A DNA stretch of 61,563 nt from Pyrodictiaceae archaeon. GTDB taxonomy: Archaea; Thermoproteota; Thermoprotei_A; Sulfolobales; WANQ01. This document shows, piece after piece, positions 27,426-35,991 of this stretch. The stretch covers positions 81,347-142,909 of the forward strand of contig WANQ01000041.1 in the NCBI GenBank assembly GCA_015521735.1. Direction: 5' to 3'. The translations under genes and the position numbers were made by a program. The stretch's first letter is position 1; every line of letters begins with the position of its first letter. The notes beneath the pieces were generated by a model. It ran no database searches, was not told the DNA's origin, and saw only the letters and a program-made list of their open reading frames with translations.

Positions 27426-27449
27426 GTTCCATGGGAACTTATTTTTTAT
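27426..27449 (+). terminator. Hairpin-plus-T-tract terminator after the carbamoyltransferase
   Basis: A perfect 5-bp stem GTTCC-ATG-GGAAC (27426-27438) is followed by TTATTTTTTATA. This looks like an intrinsic terminator and ends the system 2 transcript 10 bases after the stop codon. A second T-rich run (CTATTTTTATT) follows at about 27454-27464. Confidence 0.6.
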
Positions 27450-27578
27450 ACCACTATTTTTATTAAGTTTCCATTAGCTAGAATGACAGTATACTGAGCA
27501 TATATGTTAGTTGACTAATATAGTATTTTGCTGGTAGAAGGTTTACTCTTGGGTCATTTTGTGTTCAAGAACCATGTC

Positions 27579-28715
27579 TTAGAGTCTTACTTCTAGTTTA
27601 TGTCCATGTCTTCTTATAGTGTATGCTAGTACTGGATCTGGTATACGGTATGCTCCATCGCTTGTTTTCTCTAGGAATCCTGCATCTACTAGGTTTCTTA
27701 GTAGTTGGGTGAATATGGAGTCACTTATCCTCTTGCCTTCAAGTATTTCAAGGTATCTTTTTATTCTTGACCACTCGTTGAAGCCTTCTGCTACGGCTTT
27801 TAGGATAGATGTATATCTTTTTGCTGCTAGTGGGCGTAGTTTTAGAAAGTTCATGTATTCTCTTAGCATTATTCTTGATGCTTTTTCTAGTACCCTATCT
27901 ATTATGTTTTTATTGTATTTTCTATTCTTTACTGCATAGTATCCGTACATTGTTAGCCATCCAGGTATACTGCCTAGCTTATCCACTACTTCTTTGAGTA
28001 CATTTCTAGGTGGATGCATGTTGTATTGTTTAAAGCCTTCTTCAAGGTATAGTAGGGCTTGTTCGTAGTTGAATGGTTTAAGGGTTATGTCTAGTGTTGC
28101 TCTACCATATAGTGGTGATTGAGGATTACTTATCTTTAGGAAGCGATGTAGGAATCCTACTTGGGAGCCAGTTATAATGAATGTAATGTTTTTGAGATAG
28201 TCGTATGCATGAGCTATTACTGGTAGTAGGTTTATTCCACGTAGTTTTACTAGTTCCTGTGCTTCGTCAAAGCCTATTACTATGCATGTATTGTTTTCAT
28301 ATGCCCACTGGTTAAGGGATTCTAGGATTTGCGTTAACATTACCTCTCCTAGCCTAGGTCCTCTTAACTTTACTTTAAATCCTGCTACTTCAACCCATCC
28401 TATACGTTCAATTATTTGCTGGATCATCCTATGCCTGGTTCTAAGCTTATTTACTTCGCGGAGAAAGTAGTTAATGAACTCCTTATAGCCTATACTATTC
28501 TTTTCCTCAAATACCCTGCAATCAATTATTATGCTGGTTACACCGGTTTCATTTAACGCTACGTTAAGTAGGCTTGTTTTACCAGTTCTACGTAGGCCAA
28601 GTACTAGAATTAATGGATTACACTCACGTATACCTCTTATAAGTACTCTGAGTTCCTCATCACGATTATATAGGTCTTCTCTCCTAGTCTTTGGCCTTAT
28701 ATCGAAGTATGTCAT
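27579..28715 (-). CDS. Archaeal AAA+ ATPase with C-terminal winged helix
   Basis: A 378-residue protein of the archaeal ATPase family (STAND-like, PF01637 type). It has Walker A GLRRTGKTSLLN near residue 40, Walker B IVIGFDEAQE near residue 146, and a sensor-like FIITGSQ. The last 80 residues form a winged helix ending in DPVLAYTIRRHG, typical of the DUF234-like module. The cellular role of the family is not established; DNA-linked or defence roles have been proposed. A pair of near-identical palindromic repeats overlaps its leader and SD (28717-28752). It is a single gene between convergent and tandem neighbours. Confidence 0.88.
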   Translation of the reverse strand: MTYFDIRPKTRREDLYNRDEELRVLIRGIRECNPLILVLGLRRTGKTSLLNVALNETGVTSIIIDCRVFEEKNSIGYKEFINYFLREVNKLRTRHRMIQQIIERIGWVEVAGFKVKLRGPRLGEVMLTQILESLNQWAYENNTCIVIGFDEAQELVKLRGINLLPVIAHAYDYLKNITFIITGSQVGFLHRFLKISNPQSPLYGRATLDITLKPFNYEQALLYLEEGFKQYNMHPPRNVLKEVVDKLGSIPGWLTMYGYYAVKNRKYNKNIIDRVLEKASRIMLREYMNFLKLRPLAAKRYTSILKAVAEGFNEWSRIKRYLEILEGKRISDSIFTQLLRNLVDAGFLEKTSDGAYRIPDPVLAYTIRRHGHKLEVRL

Positions 28716-28716
28716 T

Positions 28717-28752
28717 ACTTCTACCCCTGGAAGCCACTTCTACCTCTAGAAG
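28717..28752 (-). repeat. Two tandem 17-bp imperfect palindromes in the leader of the AAA ATPase
   Basis: On the plus strand ACTTCTACCCCTGGAAG (28717-28733) and ACTTCTACCTCTAGAAG (28736-28752) are identical at 15 of 17 positions and separated by two bases. Each is itself dyadic (CTTCTA-N4-TAGAAG in the second). They lie immediately upstream of the ATG at 28715, cover the SD-like AGGGGT, and sit downstream of a TATA-like element near 28773-28779. This arrangement fits an operator or an RNA element controlling translation. Confidence 0.6.
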
Positions 28753-28813
28753 TAATAAGTTTTATGTAACCGTATATTTCGATTATAAGCCACTAGTTCT
28801 ACTTAGAGCAAGG

Positions 28814-29683
28814 TCATGGATTAGTGAATAAGTACTCGTATTCTCTAGGTAAGCTACAGCATGCGTTTATTACGCGTAGATTATAGTCTTTAACTATACT
28901 TAGTGGTGGATTAGCTATTCTATCAACTAGTTTACTGCTAACAACTATTTTATCTAGTTCAAGCCTATATTTACCCCAAGGCCTCATACAGCCTAAACCT
29001 ACTTCTCCTTTAGAGACTCTTTTAAGGTACTTTAGAACACTTAATACGTAATCTACTCTGGGTTCTGGGTCTTTATGTGAGTGTGTACCTGGTGTAGGAG
29101 TATATATTAGTGCTACTATTAGGTAGGGGTTGTAGTCTCTTAGAAAATCTATCTCAGAGAACTCGTTGCCAAGAAGCCCTAGACTAGATCCTATAATTAT
29201 GTGGGGAGCAATGTATTCTGGGCCCTCAAGATATAATGCTTTAAGTGATTCAGCCATTTTATCAATAAATTTTTCTCCAAGACCCTTAACAACACTAGTA
29301 TAAGTAGGGTTCAAGGAGAACTCAAAGTCTACTACATCTACTCTAGCCTCTCTAAGCATACGAGCTTCACTAACATCCACTAGGCCTGAGTGAATGCTAA
29401 TAACTACCTCATACCTAGACTTAAACTCACGGATAACATCTAGGAAGCCATGGAATGGAAGCTTACCTTCTCGAGTAAACCCACCACTAATAAGAAAACC
29501 TCTAACACCTTCACGGTAAAGTCTCCTCATAAGCCAATATAGTTGTTGAGGAGTAAGAGCACTAGGCATGTGTTTTAGATAGGTTCTACTACAATACCTA
29601 CAATTAAGAGCACATCCAATACCAGTAATACTAATAGACACGTATTTAGGATAGGGTATGTAAGCAGTAACCATAAGCATCAA
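28814..29683 (-). CDS. Radical SAM protein, probable lipoyl synthase component (LipS1/LipS2 type)
   Basis: A 289-residue radical SAM enzyme with Cys24-X3-Cys28-X2-Cys31 (CALNCRYC) and an SGG SAM-contact motif at FLISGGFTREG. Extra cysteines near the C-terminus (GLGCMRPW and NACCSLP) could hold an auxiliary iron-sulfur cluster, which a sulfur-inserting enzyme needs. In Thermococcus two radical SAM proteins, LipS1 and LipS2, together make lipoyl groups and replace classical LipA. This gene is 13 bases from a second radical SAM gene and downstream of lplA/lplB, which strongly suggests that role. I cannot assign LipS1 versus LipS2. Confidence 0.75.
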   Translation of the reverse strand: MMLMVTAYIPYPKYVSISITGIGCALNCRYCSRTYLKHMPSALTPQQLYWLMRRLYREGVRGFLISGGFTREGKLPFHGFLDVIREFKSRYEVVISIHSGLVDVSEARMLREARVDVVDFEFSLNPTYTSVVKGLGEKFIDKMAESLKALYLEGPEYIAPHIIIGSSLGLLGNEFSEIDFLRDYNPYLIVALIYTPTPGTHSHKDPEPRVDYVLSVLKYLKRVSKGEVGLGCMRPWGKYRLELDKIVVSSKLVDRIANPPLSIVKDYNLRVINACCSLPREYEYLFTNP

Positions 29684-29696
29684 CTCAGGTAAAACA

Positions 29697-30680
29697 CTAA
29701 AATGTAGTTAACTCTAATATCTGTCTCCACAGGTAATCCCTATACTTGTCAATAAGGTTCTTTTCAGGATAATTGTATAGTATTCTACCAGGTTTCTCAT
29801 TATAATACGGCCTATTACAATACGGGCAACCAGAAGTCAATAACGCCTCAAGTAAATCCTCATTAAGCCAAGGCCCCTTCTTTATCCTCGGTAAAGGCCT
29901 ACTCCACTCTACAATTTCACTTAAACGATAACCCCTAGATAACAAGTAGTTAACTATCTGTGCAAGCCTATAATACTTTAACGATGGAGGCCTCTTATTC
30001 TCAAGCAATGTACCACGTATAGGTGTAAAAGCAAACAGTGAAACCCTACCACCAATAAGGTAAACCTTCTCCATAACCTCTAAAAGCTCTCTAGGCTCTT
30101 CACCTAAGCCTACAATTAAGTGAACATAAACATTACCTTTACCATAAACCTCTATAGCTTCCTCAATAAACCTCCAATAACTCTCCCAAGTACCAGGTCT
30201 AAGTACTTCACGGAAAACCCTTGGTGAAGCAGCATCAAGTCCTATGCCAAGCATATCACTATACCTATGATACTTTACTAGAATACTTCTAGGAACAATG
30301 TTAGTTGAAATACTAATAGGTATGCCAAGCGGGTATAAGGTCTTGGCTATCTCAACCAGCTCAACATGAAACCAAGGCTTAACAACACCTTGAACACAAA
30401 TCCTCTTAAAAACCTTCCCAACTTTAAGTCTATCAACAATAGTGTTTAATTCAACAAGAGGCCATAGAATTCGGCTAAGATAATTCCTTCTGCCCCTAGA
30501 ACTACGAGACTGAGGACAAAAACCACAATAAGCAAAACAACCATCCCTACTATACTGTAATAGATAAGCAGTAGTAGGCTTAGAATCCATCCTAATACTA
30601 GTAAGACCTAAAACAGCTAAAGTACCAATACTAGCTCTAACTAATAGCTTCCTACCCACCAACAACACCCCATGTACCAA
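29697..30680 (-). CDS. Radical SAM protein, probable lipoyl synthase component (LipS1/LipS2 type)
   Basis: A protein of up to 327 residues with the radical SAM motif Cys48-X3-Cys52-X2-Cys55 (CFAYCGFC) and the following PQSRSSRG. The C-terminal CPYCNRPYYNEKPGR carries a further Cys pair, suitable for an auxiliary cluster. Together with the adjacent radical SAM gene and the split lipoate ligase it forms a lipoyl synthesis and attachment module. The start is uncertain: TTG 30680 lies only a few bases from a TATA-like CATATAAAG (30695-30687), so a leaderless start at GTG/TTG around 30660-30668 is more likely. Confidence 0.75.
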   Translation of the reverse strand: MVHGVLLVGRKLLVRASIGTLAVLGLTSIRMDSKPTTAYLLQYSRDGCFAYCGFCPQSRSSRGRRNYLSRILWPLVELNTIVDRLKVGKVFKRICVQGVVKPWFHVELVEIAKTLYPLGIPISISTNIVPRSILVKYHRYSDMLGIGLDAASPRVFREVLRPGTWESYWRFIEEAIEVYGKGNVYVHLIVGLGEEPRELLEVMEKVYLIGGRVSLFAFTPIRGTLLENKRPPSLKYYRLAQIVNYLLSRGYRLSEIVEWSRPLPRIKKGPWLNEDLLEALLTSGCPYCNRPYYNEKPGRILYNYPEKNLIDKYRDYLWRQILELTTF

Positions 30681-30741
30681 GACTTTATATGCCTACAACA
30701 TATAGATCAAGTAATTAGATGTTGAACGGAGCCTCTCTGTG

Positions 30742-30770
30742 AGCCACCCGACCACTAGATGAAGGTGGCT
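30742..30770. other. GC-rich hairpin in the gap between lplB and the radical SAM gene
   Basis: AGCCACC (30742-30748) and GGTGGCT (30764-30770) form a perfect 7-bp stem with a 15-base loop, within about 60 unusually GC-rich bases (30724-30780) of an otherwise AT-rich gap. It could be a terminator/attenuator for the lplA-lplB transcript or part of a small RNA. No convincing C/D boxes or tRNA shape were found. Confidence 0.4.
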
Positions 30771-30780
30771 GTGATCGAGC

Positions 30781-31059
30781 TTAACTTCCCTGAAACACTC
30801 TATACGCATCCATTATTGCTTCAACTATATCATTCATGGTTACCCCTACCAGTACAACTCTACCTTCATGCCTCTTCAAGACGTCTCCTACTTCACTTAC
30901 TCTTTTATCTCTCAACTCTTCTTCTAGTTTCTCAACTACTTCCTCTGGATACGCGAAGAAGTCTCCACTAATCACTATACCCGCTATCCTATCCCCTACG
31001 AACTCTACATCTACTACTAGGGTTTTACCAGCCTTAGACCTCTTAACAACTCTTACCAT
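30781..31059 (-). CDS. lplB: Lipoate-protein ligase accessory subunit (LplB)
   Basis: A 92-residue protein equivalent to the C-terminal domain of bacterial LplA. Characteristic parts are KTLVVDVEFVGDRIAGIVISGDFFAYPEE and VGVTMNDIVEAIMDA. In archaea such as Thermoplasma the ligase is split into catalytic LplA and this accessory subunit, which is needed to activate lipoate. It begins six bases after lplA stops, so the two are co-translated. Confidence 0.88.
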   Translation of the reverse strand: MVRVVKRSKAGKTLVVDVEFVGDRIAGIVISGDFFAYPEEVVEKLEEELRDKRVSEVGDVLKRHEGRVVLVGVTMNDIVEAIMDAYRVFQGS

Positions 31060-31065
31060 GTATCC

Positions 31066-31773
31066 CTACCTCTTAAAATTCCATTCACGACTACGATATT
31101 TCTCTTCAAGCCTTCTAGCTAATTCTACTTCCTCTAAGCTAGGCTTTTCTTCAACAAATCTAACACCTAGTGCCTTCCTAAACCCCTCTATCAAGTAGGG
31201 TATAACTTCCTCTGGACTCATATGCTTGTTTTTCTCAATTGAAACTGTTGTCACCCTATCTCTTATCCTAACTACTCCATGGCTTTCAAGTTTTTGCCTA
31301 GGAACCCTTAACACCTTCTCCATTACATTAAGATCAGTGCTTACAAGCAGTGTTCCATGCTGTAATAGTGTATTCCTCCTACGTGTCTGAGCACTACCAG
31401 ATATCTTCTTACCACTAACTACTATGTCATTCACTGGCACAAACTCAGCCTTAAGACCCATTAACTCCAACGCCTTAACAAGACCAGAGCATATCAAGCG
31501 ATAGCTCTCCTGTACATCAGTTAAAACCCCCTTAACATCCAATACTATTGAATACGTAACTTCACCATAAGCATCATGGTATACAGCTCCACCACCAGTA
31601 ATTCTCCTAACAACTGGTATACCATGTTCTTCAGCATACTCTAAGTTTACTACATCTCTAATCCTCTGAAAATAACCTATGGTCACACTACTAGGATTCC
31701 ACATGTAAAGCCTAAGAGTAGGCGGAATCTCACCTCTATCCCTTAGGACTAGTAGAGCCTCATCAAAACCCAT
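31066..31773 (-). CDS. lplA: Lipoate-protein ligase catalytic subunit (LplA)
   Basis: A BirA/LplA-fold ligase with RRITGGGAVYHDAYGEVTYSIVL, the lipoyl-AMP binding segment, and the lysine in the VSGKKISGSAQTRRRNTLLQHGTLLV region. It attaches lipoate to E2 or GcvH proteins. The ATG at 31773 gives 235 residues, but conserved sequence continues upstream in frame (RLIVDSRNNPYFN before MGFDEAL), as in other LplA proteins. No ATG, GTG or TTG occurs before the upstream stop; a strong GGAGGGGAGGG precedes an ATT at 31842. The true start may therefore be non-canonical. Confidence 0.88.
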   Translation of the reverse strand: MGFDEALLVLRDRGEIPPTLRLYMWNPSSVTIGYFQRIRDVVNLEYAEEHGIPVVRRITGGGAVYHDAYGEVTYSIVLDVKGVLTDVQESYRLICSGLVKALELMGLKAEFVPVNDIVVSGKKISGSAQTRRRNTLLQHGTLLVSTDLNVMEKVLRVPRQKLESHGVVRIRDRVTTVSIEKNKHMSPEEVIPYLIEGFRKALGVRFVEEKPSLEEVELARRLEEKYRSREWNFKR

Positions 31774-31981
31774 GTTAAAGTACGGGTTATTCCTAGAATC
31801 AACTATTAGCCTAATCTCATCTACTACAAGTCTACCCTGAATAACCCTCCCCTCCCACTTACAAGCTATTTAACAGTGTTTAAATTCCTTACCTAAATAC
31901 CCTACCCTAGAACATAGCGTAGTAAGAATATTTAGTCTACACTAGCGATACCTATCTCGTAGAAGCCTCCACGCATAGAGC

Positions 31982-32467
31982 TTGAAGTGGAGACCTATTG
32001 TGCCTAGACTTAGACTAAACATTGAGTCAGAGGCCGTATACGACAAGCGTGTAGGTATCATTAGGATTATAGTACATAATAAGGAAGCAACAAGTATCTT
32101 CCTTGAAACAGTAAAGGTTTACTACACAAGACCATTAATGATAGCAATAGTAGTAATGGTATTACTGTCAATAGTAGTAGTTATAGGAGTAACATACCAT
32201 ACAGAAGACATAGTAGGCGTAGTAAATACACTATTAACAATGGGTGCTATAGTAGTAGGAGTACTTGGCAAGAAGATAGGTCAGAAAACAGTTGAAAAAC
32301 ACGTAAGAGCACTACTAGCATCAAATGAAACCTTCACAATAACCATACCCTCCAAGAAGAAGCCCAACTCAATAGAACTATACACAAATAAAGGCATAGT
32401 TAAACCCAGGCTACGAGAACTAATAGCTAGACCCAAACCCAAGCCCATAGGTAAGACCAAGAGGTAG
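31982..32467 (+). CDS. Two-helix membrane protein of unknown function
   Basis: A 161-residue protein. An N-terminal soluble part (about 1-50) is followed by two membrane segments (about 52-72 and 80-100) and a basic C-terminal part rich in Lys/Arg and Pro, which should be cytoplasmic. I do not recognise the family. It starts at TTG and ends six bases before the metzincin gene, so the two are probably co-transcribed, and it may act as membrane partner of the protease (inference). Confidence 0.65.
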   Translation: MKWRPIVPRLRLNIESEAVYDKRVGIIRIIVHNKEATSIFLETVKVYYTRPLMIAIVVMVLLSIVVVIGVTYHTEDIVGVVNTLLTMGAIVVGVLGKKIGQKTVEKHVRALLASNETFTITIPSKKKPNSIELYTNKGIVKPRLRELIARPKPKPIGKTKR

Positions 32468-32473
32468 TTATAA

Positions 32474-34423
32474 ATGAAGCATATAGTTTCAATAGCCATG
32501 ATAATACTTCTACTCATACAGGCAACAACAATAACCATAGACGTACAAGCAGAAACAATAACTCCACCATACACAATTAATACAAGAGTCCTAGTAATAG
32601 TCTATGGAGTAGACGAAAACCTAGCTAACATAGTACAAGGAATGGTTAAGAAAACATACACAGCCAACCTTGACCCCAATCTAGGCTTAGAGTTAATAGT
32701 AGACGTAGACTTGGAATGGATAAATAACAAGTCAACACTATACCCAGTCCTAGAAAACATAATCTCCAATACAATAAAAGAATACTCCAAGTACGTTAAC
32801 ACAAAGCCAGAGTTCATAAAAGAGTACATAGAGAATAAACACCCTGAATGGGCTAACTGGAGAATACAACTCGTTAAAGCAGATGGAGTAGAAGTTGAAC
32901 TATATCGTAGGCTAAACGAGATCCTAGATAAAATAGTAGACTATGAGCCAAACTACATCCTACTACTATACTATTACCCTGTTAAAGGAGTACTTAGAAC
33001 ATACTATGTAAGTAAATGCTACTGTGAACTAGGATTGAAAAGAAACTTTACAGGACTAATAGGATTTGGTGGAAACACAAAACTATACTTCATAGACCTT
33101 TCAGCAATACCTGGAAGTCACCCGAATAAAACACAACCTCTATATGGTAGAGGTAGAGTATTCAACTACACTAATAACCCTCCACTATGGGATCTCCTAG
33201 ACAACTATAGTAGGGCAAAGCAAATAGCATACTACATTAAAGGATACATAGGATTCCTAGTAATACGTGCATTATTTAGTGGTAGACTACCATTAAAGCC
33301 AAACTACATAGTTAATGTAAGCATAGTAGACTTCTCCAACGGTACTGGGCTTAACAAGCTATTGAAAATATTCTACAAGAATAGACTAGTAGGACTACTA
33401 AGTAGACTTGTACCATACACTAAATGGAACATTACGCTAAACATGGTTAACGGTAATGAAAGTATTTGGGCAAGAACATTATCGAGATCCCTAGTAGCTA
33501 ATGAGAGCAGGGTTATACTATACGATGAAGTCTACAATATACTATCACAACACCTTACACCAACAATAAAGATACTAGAAGACAAAGTAATCATACCAGT
33601 ATACGTATTCACCCATAACAAGCCATTATTCTTCACCTATGGCCCATGGAAACTCAACTTTACTGGTGCAGCACTACCAGGTTTAGGTATAATAGTATCG
33701 TTTCCTGGATACTATAATCGAGTATACGAGCAAGGATTAAGCATGGTCATAGCACACGAGGTAGGACATCTTCTAGGACTATCACATCCATTTGAAGGAT
33801 TATCCCTAGACACATACAACATCACCATGGACTGGACATTCGACTTCGTAGCAAGCGTTATGAGCTATGCTCCAACACTAGCTGGTTGGAGGGAAGGAGT
33901 ATTCTACTACGACTATAAGAGCCTTACACGATATCATGCAGTAGAACTCTTAGTAAGAATTAGTAGGAGTACTAGCATGGAGCCAGGTATACTCGAAGCA
34001 TTAAAGCTAATAGAAAGAGACGAGTGCAACAAAGCAATAGAATTGCTCAATCAAATAGCATTGAAGCTAAAGTATTCTTCAACAAAAACTATAACAATTA
34101 CCAAGACCACTACGACTACCTTAAAAGAGATTACAACACATACAAGAACTACAACTAAAACAGTCGTTAAGACAACAACTCTGACAGAAACACTGCAAAA
34201 ACAAGTACTTGTAAGAGAAACAGTAACCAAAACAAATACTTTAACTCTAACTAAAACTAAGACAACAACGCTAACCTACAAGACTACGGAAACAATTACC
34301 GAGACCTCAACAATAACAGTCTATTCAACACCAGCATACTTACATGCCTTAATCCTAGGCCTAACAGTATCACTGATCATTGCGATAGCATTAGCTATTA
34401 GAAGTAGAAGAGTAGGTACGTAG
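32474..34423 (+). CDS. Surface-anchored metzincin-type zinc metalloprotease
   Basis: A 649-residue protein with an N-terminal signal segment (about 6-24), a large extracellular domain with many N-glycosylation sequons, a Thr/Lys-rich linker (about 545-615) and a C-terminal membrane helix with a basic stop (about 620-642). The zinc motif HEVGHLLGLSH lies at 428-438, matching HExxHxxGxxH, and a Met-turn-like SVMSY follows near 460-464. This makes it a metzincin endopeptidase facing outside. A role in peptide foraging or surface-protein processing is inferred. The exact family (for example archaemetzincin) is not clear; it is much longer than archaemetzincins. Confidence 0.82.
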   Translation: MKHIVSIAMIILLLIQATTITIDVQAETITPPYTINTRVLVIVYGVDENLANIVQGMVKKTYTANLDPNLGLELIVDVDLEWINNKSTLYPVLENIISNTIKEYSKYVNTKPEFIKEYIENKHPEWANWRIQLVKADGVEVELYRRLNEILDKIVDYEPNYILLLYYYPVKGVLRTYYVSKCYCELGLKRNFTGLIGFGGNTKLYFIDLSAIPGSHPNKTQPLYGRGRVFNYTNNPPLWDLLDNYSRAKQIAYYIKGYIGFLVIRALFSGRLPLKPNYIVNVSIVDFSNGTGLNKLLKIFYKNRLVGLLSRLVPYTKWNITLNMVNGNESIWARTLSRSLVANESRVILYDEVYNILSQHLTPTIKILEDKVIIPVYVFTHNKPLFFTYGPWKLNFTGAALPGLGIIVSFPGYYNRVYEQGLSMVIAHEVGHLLGLSHPFEGLSLDTYNITMDWTFDFVASVMSYAPTLAGWREGVFYYDYKSLTRYHAVELLVRISRSTSMEPGILEALKLIERDECNKAIELLNQIALKLKYSSTKTITITKTTTTTLKEITTHTRTTTKTVVKTTTLTETLQKQVLVRETVTKTNTLTLTKTKTTTLTYKTTETITETSTITVYSTPAYLHALILGLTVSLIIAIALAIRSRRVGT

Positions 34424-34430
34424 TAGTGTT

Positions 34431-34442
34431 GAAAAGAAAAGG
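34431..34442 (-). terminator. T-rich terminator of gdhA (convergent with the metzincin gene)
   Basis: The minus strand reads CCTTTTCTTTTC about 55 bases after the gdhA stop, just before the end of the convergent gene. T-rich runs of this kind end archaeal transcripts. No stable stem is seen. Confidence 0.4.
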
Positions 34443-34494
34443 AATAGTAGCTGTTTTCCTTGAGGGGTTAGTGGAAGTATTTATGGTTTAAAGG

Positions 34495-35766
34495 TTATAT
34501 CCATCCTCTTAGCTTCATTGCTCTTACTACACGGTCTACTGCTATTACATAAGCTGCTGCTCTCATTGGATAGTCACTGTACTTCTTCTGCCATTCATTG
34601 TATACTTCGTGGAAGTTGTGGGTCATCTTCTTGTCTAGTCTTGATAATGCTTCTTCCTCTGTTAGCCAGCAACCCATTCTGTTGTGGCTCCACTCTATCC
34701 AGCTCATTGTTACTCCTCCAGCATTTGCTAGGATGTCTGGTATTACTATTGTTCCCTTCTTATGTAGTATCTTGTCGGCTTCTGGTGTTGTTGGACCATT
34801 TGCTCCCTCCGATATTATCTTGGCCTTTATTCTATCAGCGTTCTTCTCTGTTATTACGTTCTCTATTGCTGCTGGAACTAGTATGTCAACGTCTAGTTCT
34901 AGTAGTTCTTCATTGCTTATTTTCTTCTCAACATCTGGGTAGTTGACTACGCTACCGGTTTTGTCTTTTACTTCGAATAGCTTTGCTACATCAAGTCCCT
35001 TAGAGTTATAGATACCGCCCTTGCTGTCGCTTACAGCTACTATCTTTGCACCCCATTCTGCTAGGTACTTTGCAGCATATCTACCAACGTTTCCAAAACC
35101 TTGTACGGCTACGGTTTTTCCTTCAACTGTCCCCCATAGTATTTTTGCTGCTTCTCTTGCAACTAGTGCTACACCATATCCTGTCGAGATTTCTCTTACG
35201 TGTAGGCCTCCTACTAGAGGTGGCTTAGCTGTTACTACACCCCATGCTGGGTATCTCTTTATCTTACTGTACTCGTCAAAGTACCATGCCATTATCTGTG
35301 GGTTGGTGTAAACGTCTGGTGCTGGAATGTCTATGTCTTCACCTACTATGTCAGCTATTGCAGCAAAATACTTCCTCGATAGTTCTTCTAGTTCACGCTG
35401 GCTAAGCTTCTTGGGATCAACTTTTACGCCACCCTTACCTCCACCATAGGGTATTCCTGCTAATGCATTCTTCCACGTCATCCACATGGATAAGCTTACT
35501 ACTTCACCCATAGTTACGTTGGGATGATATCTTATACCACCCTTATATGGGCCTAAAGCACTGTTGTGCTGGCTTCTCCATCCAATGAATACAGCGATTT
35601 TACCATTATCTAGTTTAACTGGGATCTTAACCTGTAGAACTCTTTCAGGATGTCTTAGGACTTCAACCACATCGTCTGGTAAGCCGAGGATTTGAGCAGC
35701 CTCTTTTAACTGTTTAACAGCCATTTGATAAGTTGGGTCTGTTTCATAAGGTGCTCCGCTTGTCAA
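34495..35766 (-). CDS. gdhA: Glutamate dehydrogenase (NAD(P))
   Basis: A 423-residue Glu/Leu/Phe/Val dehydrogenase. The catalytic lysine region PYGGGKGGVKVDP and the nucleotide-binding VQGFGNVGRYAAKYLAEWG are intact. It converts glutamate to 2-oxoglutarate and ammonia, the main transamination sink when hyperthermophiles grow on peptides. The TTG start has GGAGG eight bases upstream. A TATA-like AAAATATTTTT lies at about 35810-35820, consistent with strong monocistronic expression. Confidence 0.96.
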   Translation of the reverse strand: MTSGAPYETDPTYQMAVKQLKEAAQILGLPDDVVEVLRHPERVLQVKIPVKLDNGKIAVFIGWRSQHNSALGPYKGGIRYHPNVTMGEVVSLSMWMTWKNALAGIPYGGGKGGVKVDPKKLSQRELEELSRKYFAAIADIVGEDIDIPAPDVYTNPQIMAWYFDEYSKIKRYPAWGVVTAKPPLVGGLHVREISTGYGVALVAREAAKILWGTVEGKTVAVQGFGNVGRYAAKYLAEWGAKIVAVSDSKGGIYNSKGLDVAKLFEVKDKTGSVVNYPDVEKKISNEELLELDVDILVPAAIENVITEKNADRIKAKIISEGANGPTTPEADKILHKKGTIVIPDILANAGGVTMSWIEWSHNRMGCWLTEEEALSRLDKKMTHNFHEVYNEWQKKYSDYPMRAAAYVIAVDRVVRAMKLRGWI

Positions 35767-35809
35767 GGTTTGAACCCTCCGCAGTCTATACTATTCTATT
35801 CCAGGCTAG

Positions 35810-35821
35810 AAAAATATTTTG
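35810..35821 (-). promoter_or_regulatory. Probable TATA box of gdhA
   Basis: On the minus strand ACAAAATATTTTT is centred near 35815. Transcription would start near 35789 and give a leader of about 23 bases containing the GGAGG site. The remaining 170 bases back to apgM hold no supportable gene. Confidence 0.5.
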
Positions 35822-35991
35822 TCTGTTATCAACTATGACGTGGTTATTAGAATAGTTTAGAGGAGCTTAATATTGTTAATAAGATAGTAAATTAACGAAA
35901 AGTAAACTTAAGAAGTAATACAGTCTTGGAACTAGTTTAAACAGTTACACGTTGATATAGCTTAACTTATAGTTCTAGATAATACCCTCTA

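Noticed and set aside
34518-34946. Open frames opposite gdhA
   Set aside because: Leu/Ser-rich low-complexity translations of the antisense strand of a conserved gene.
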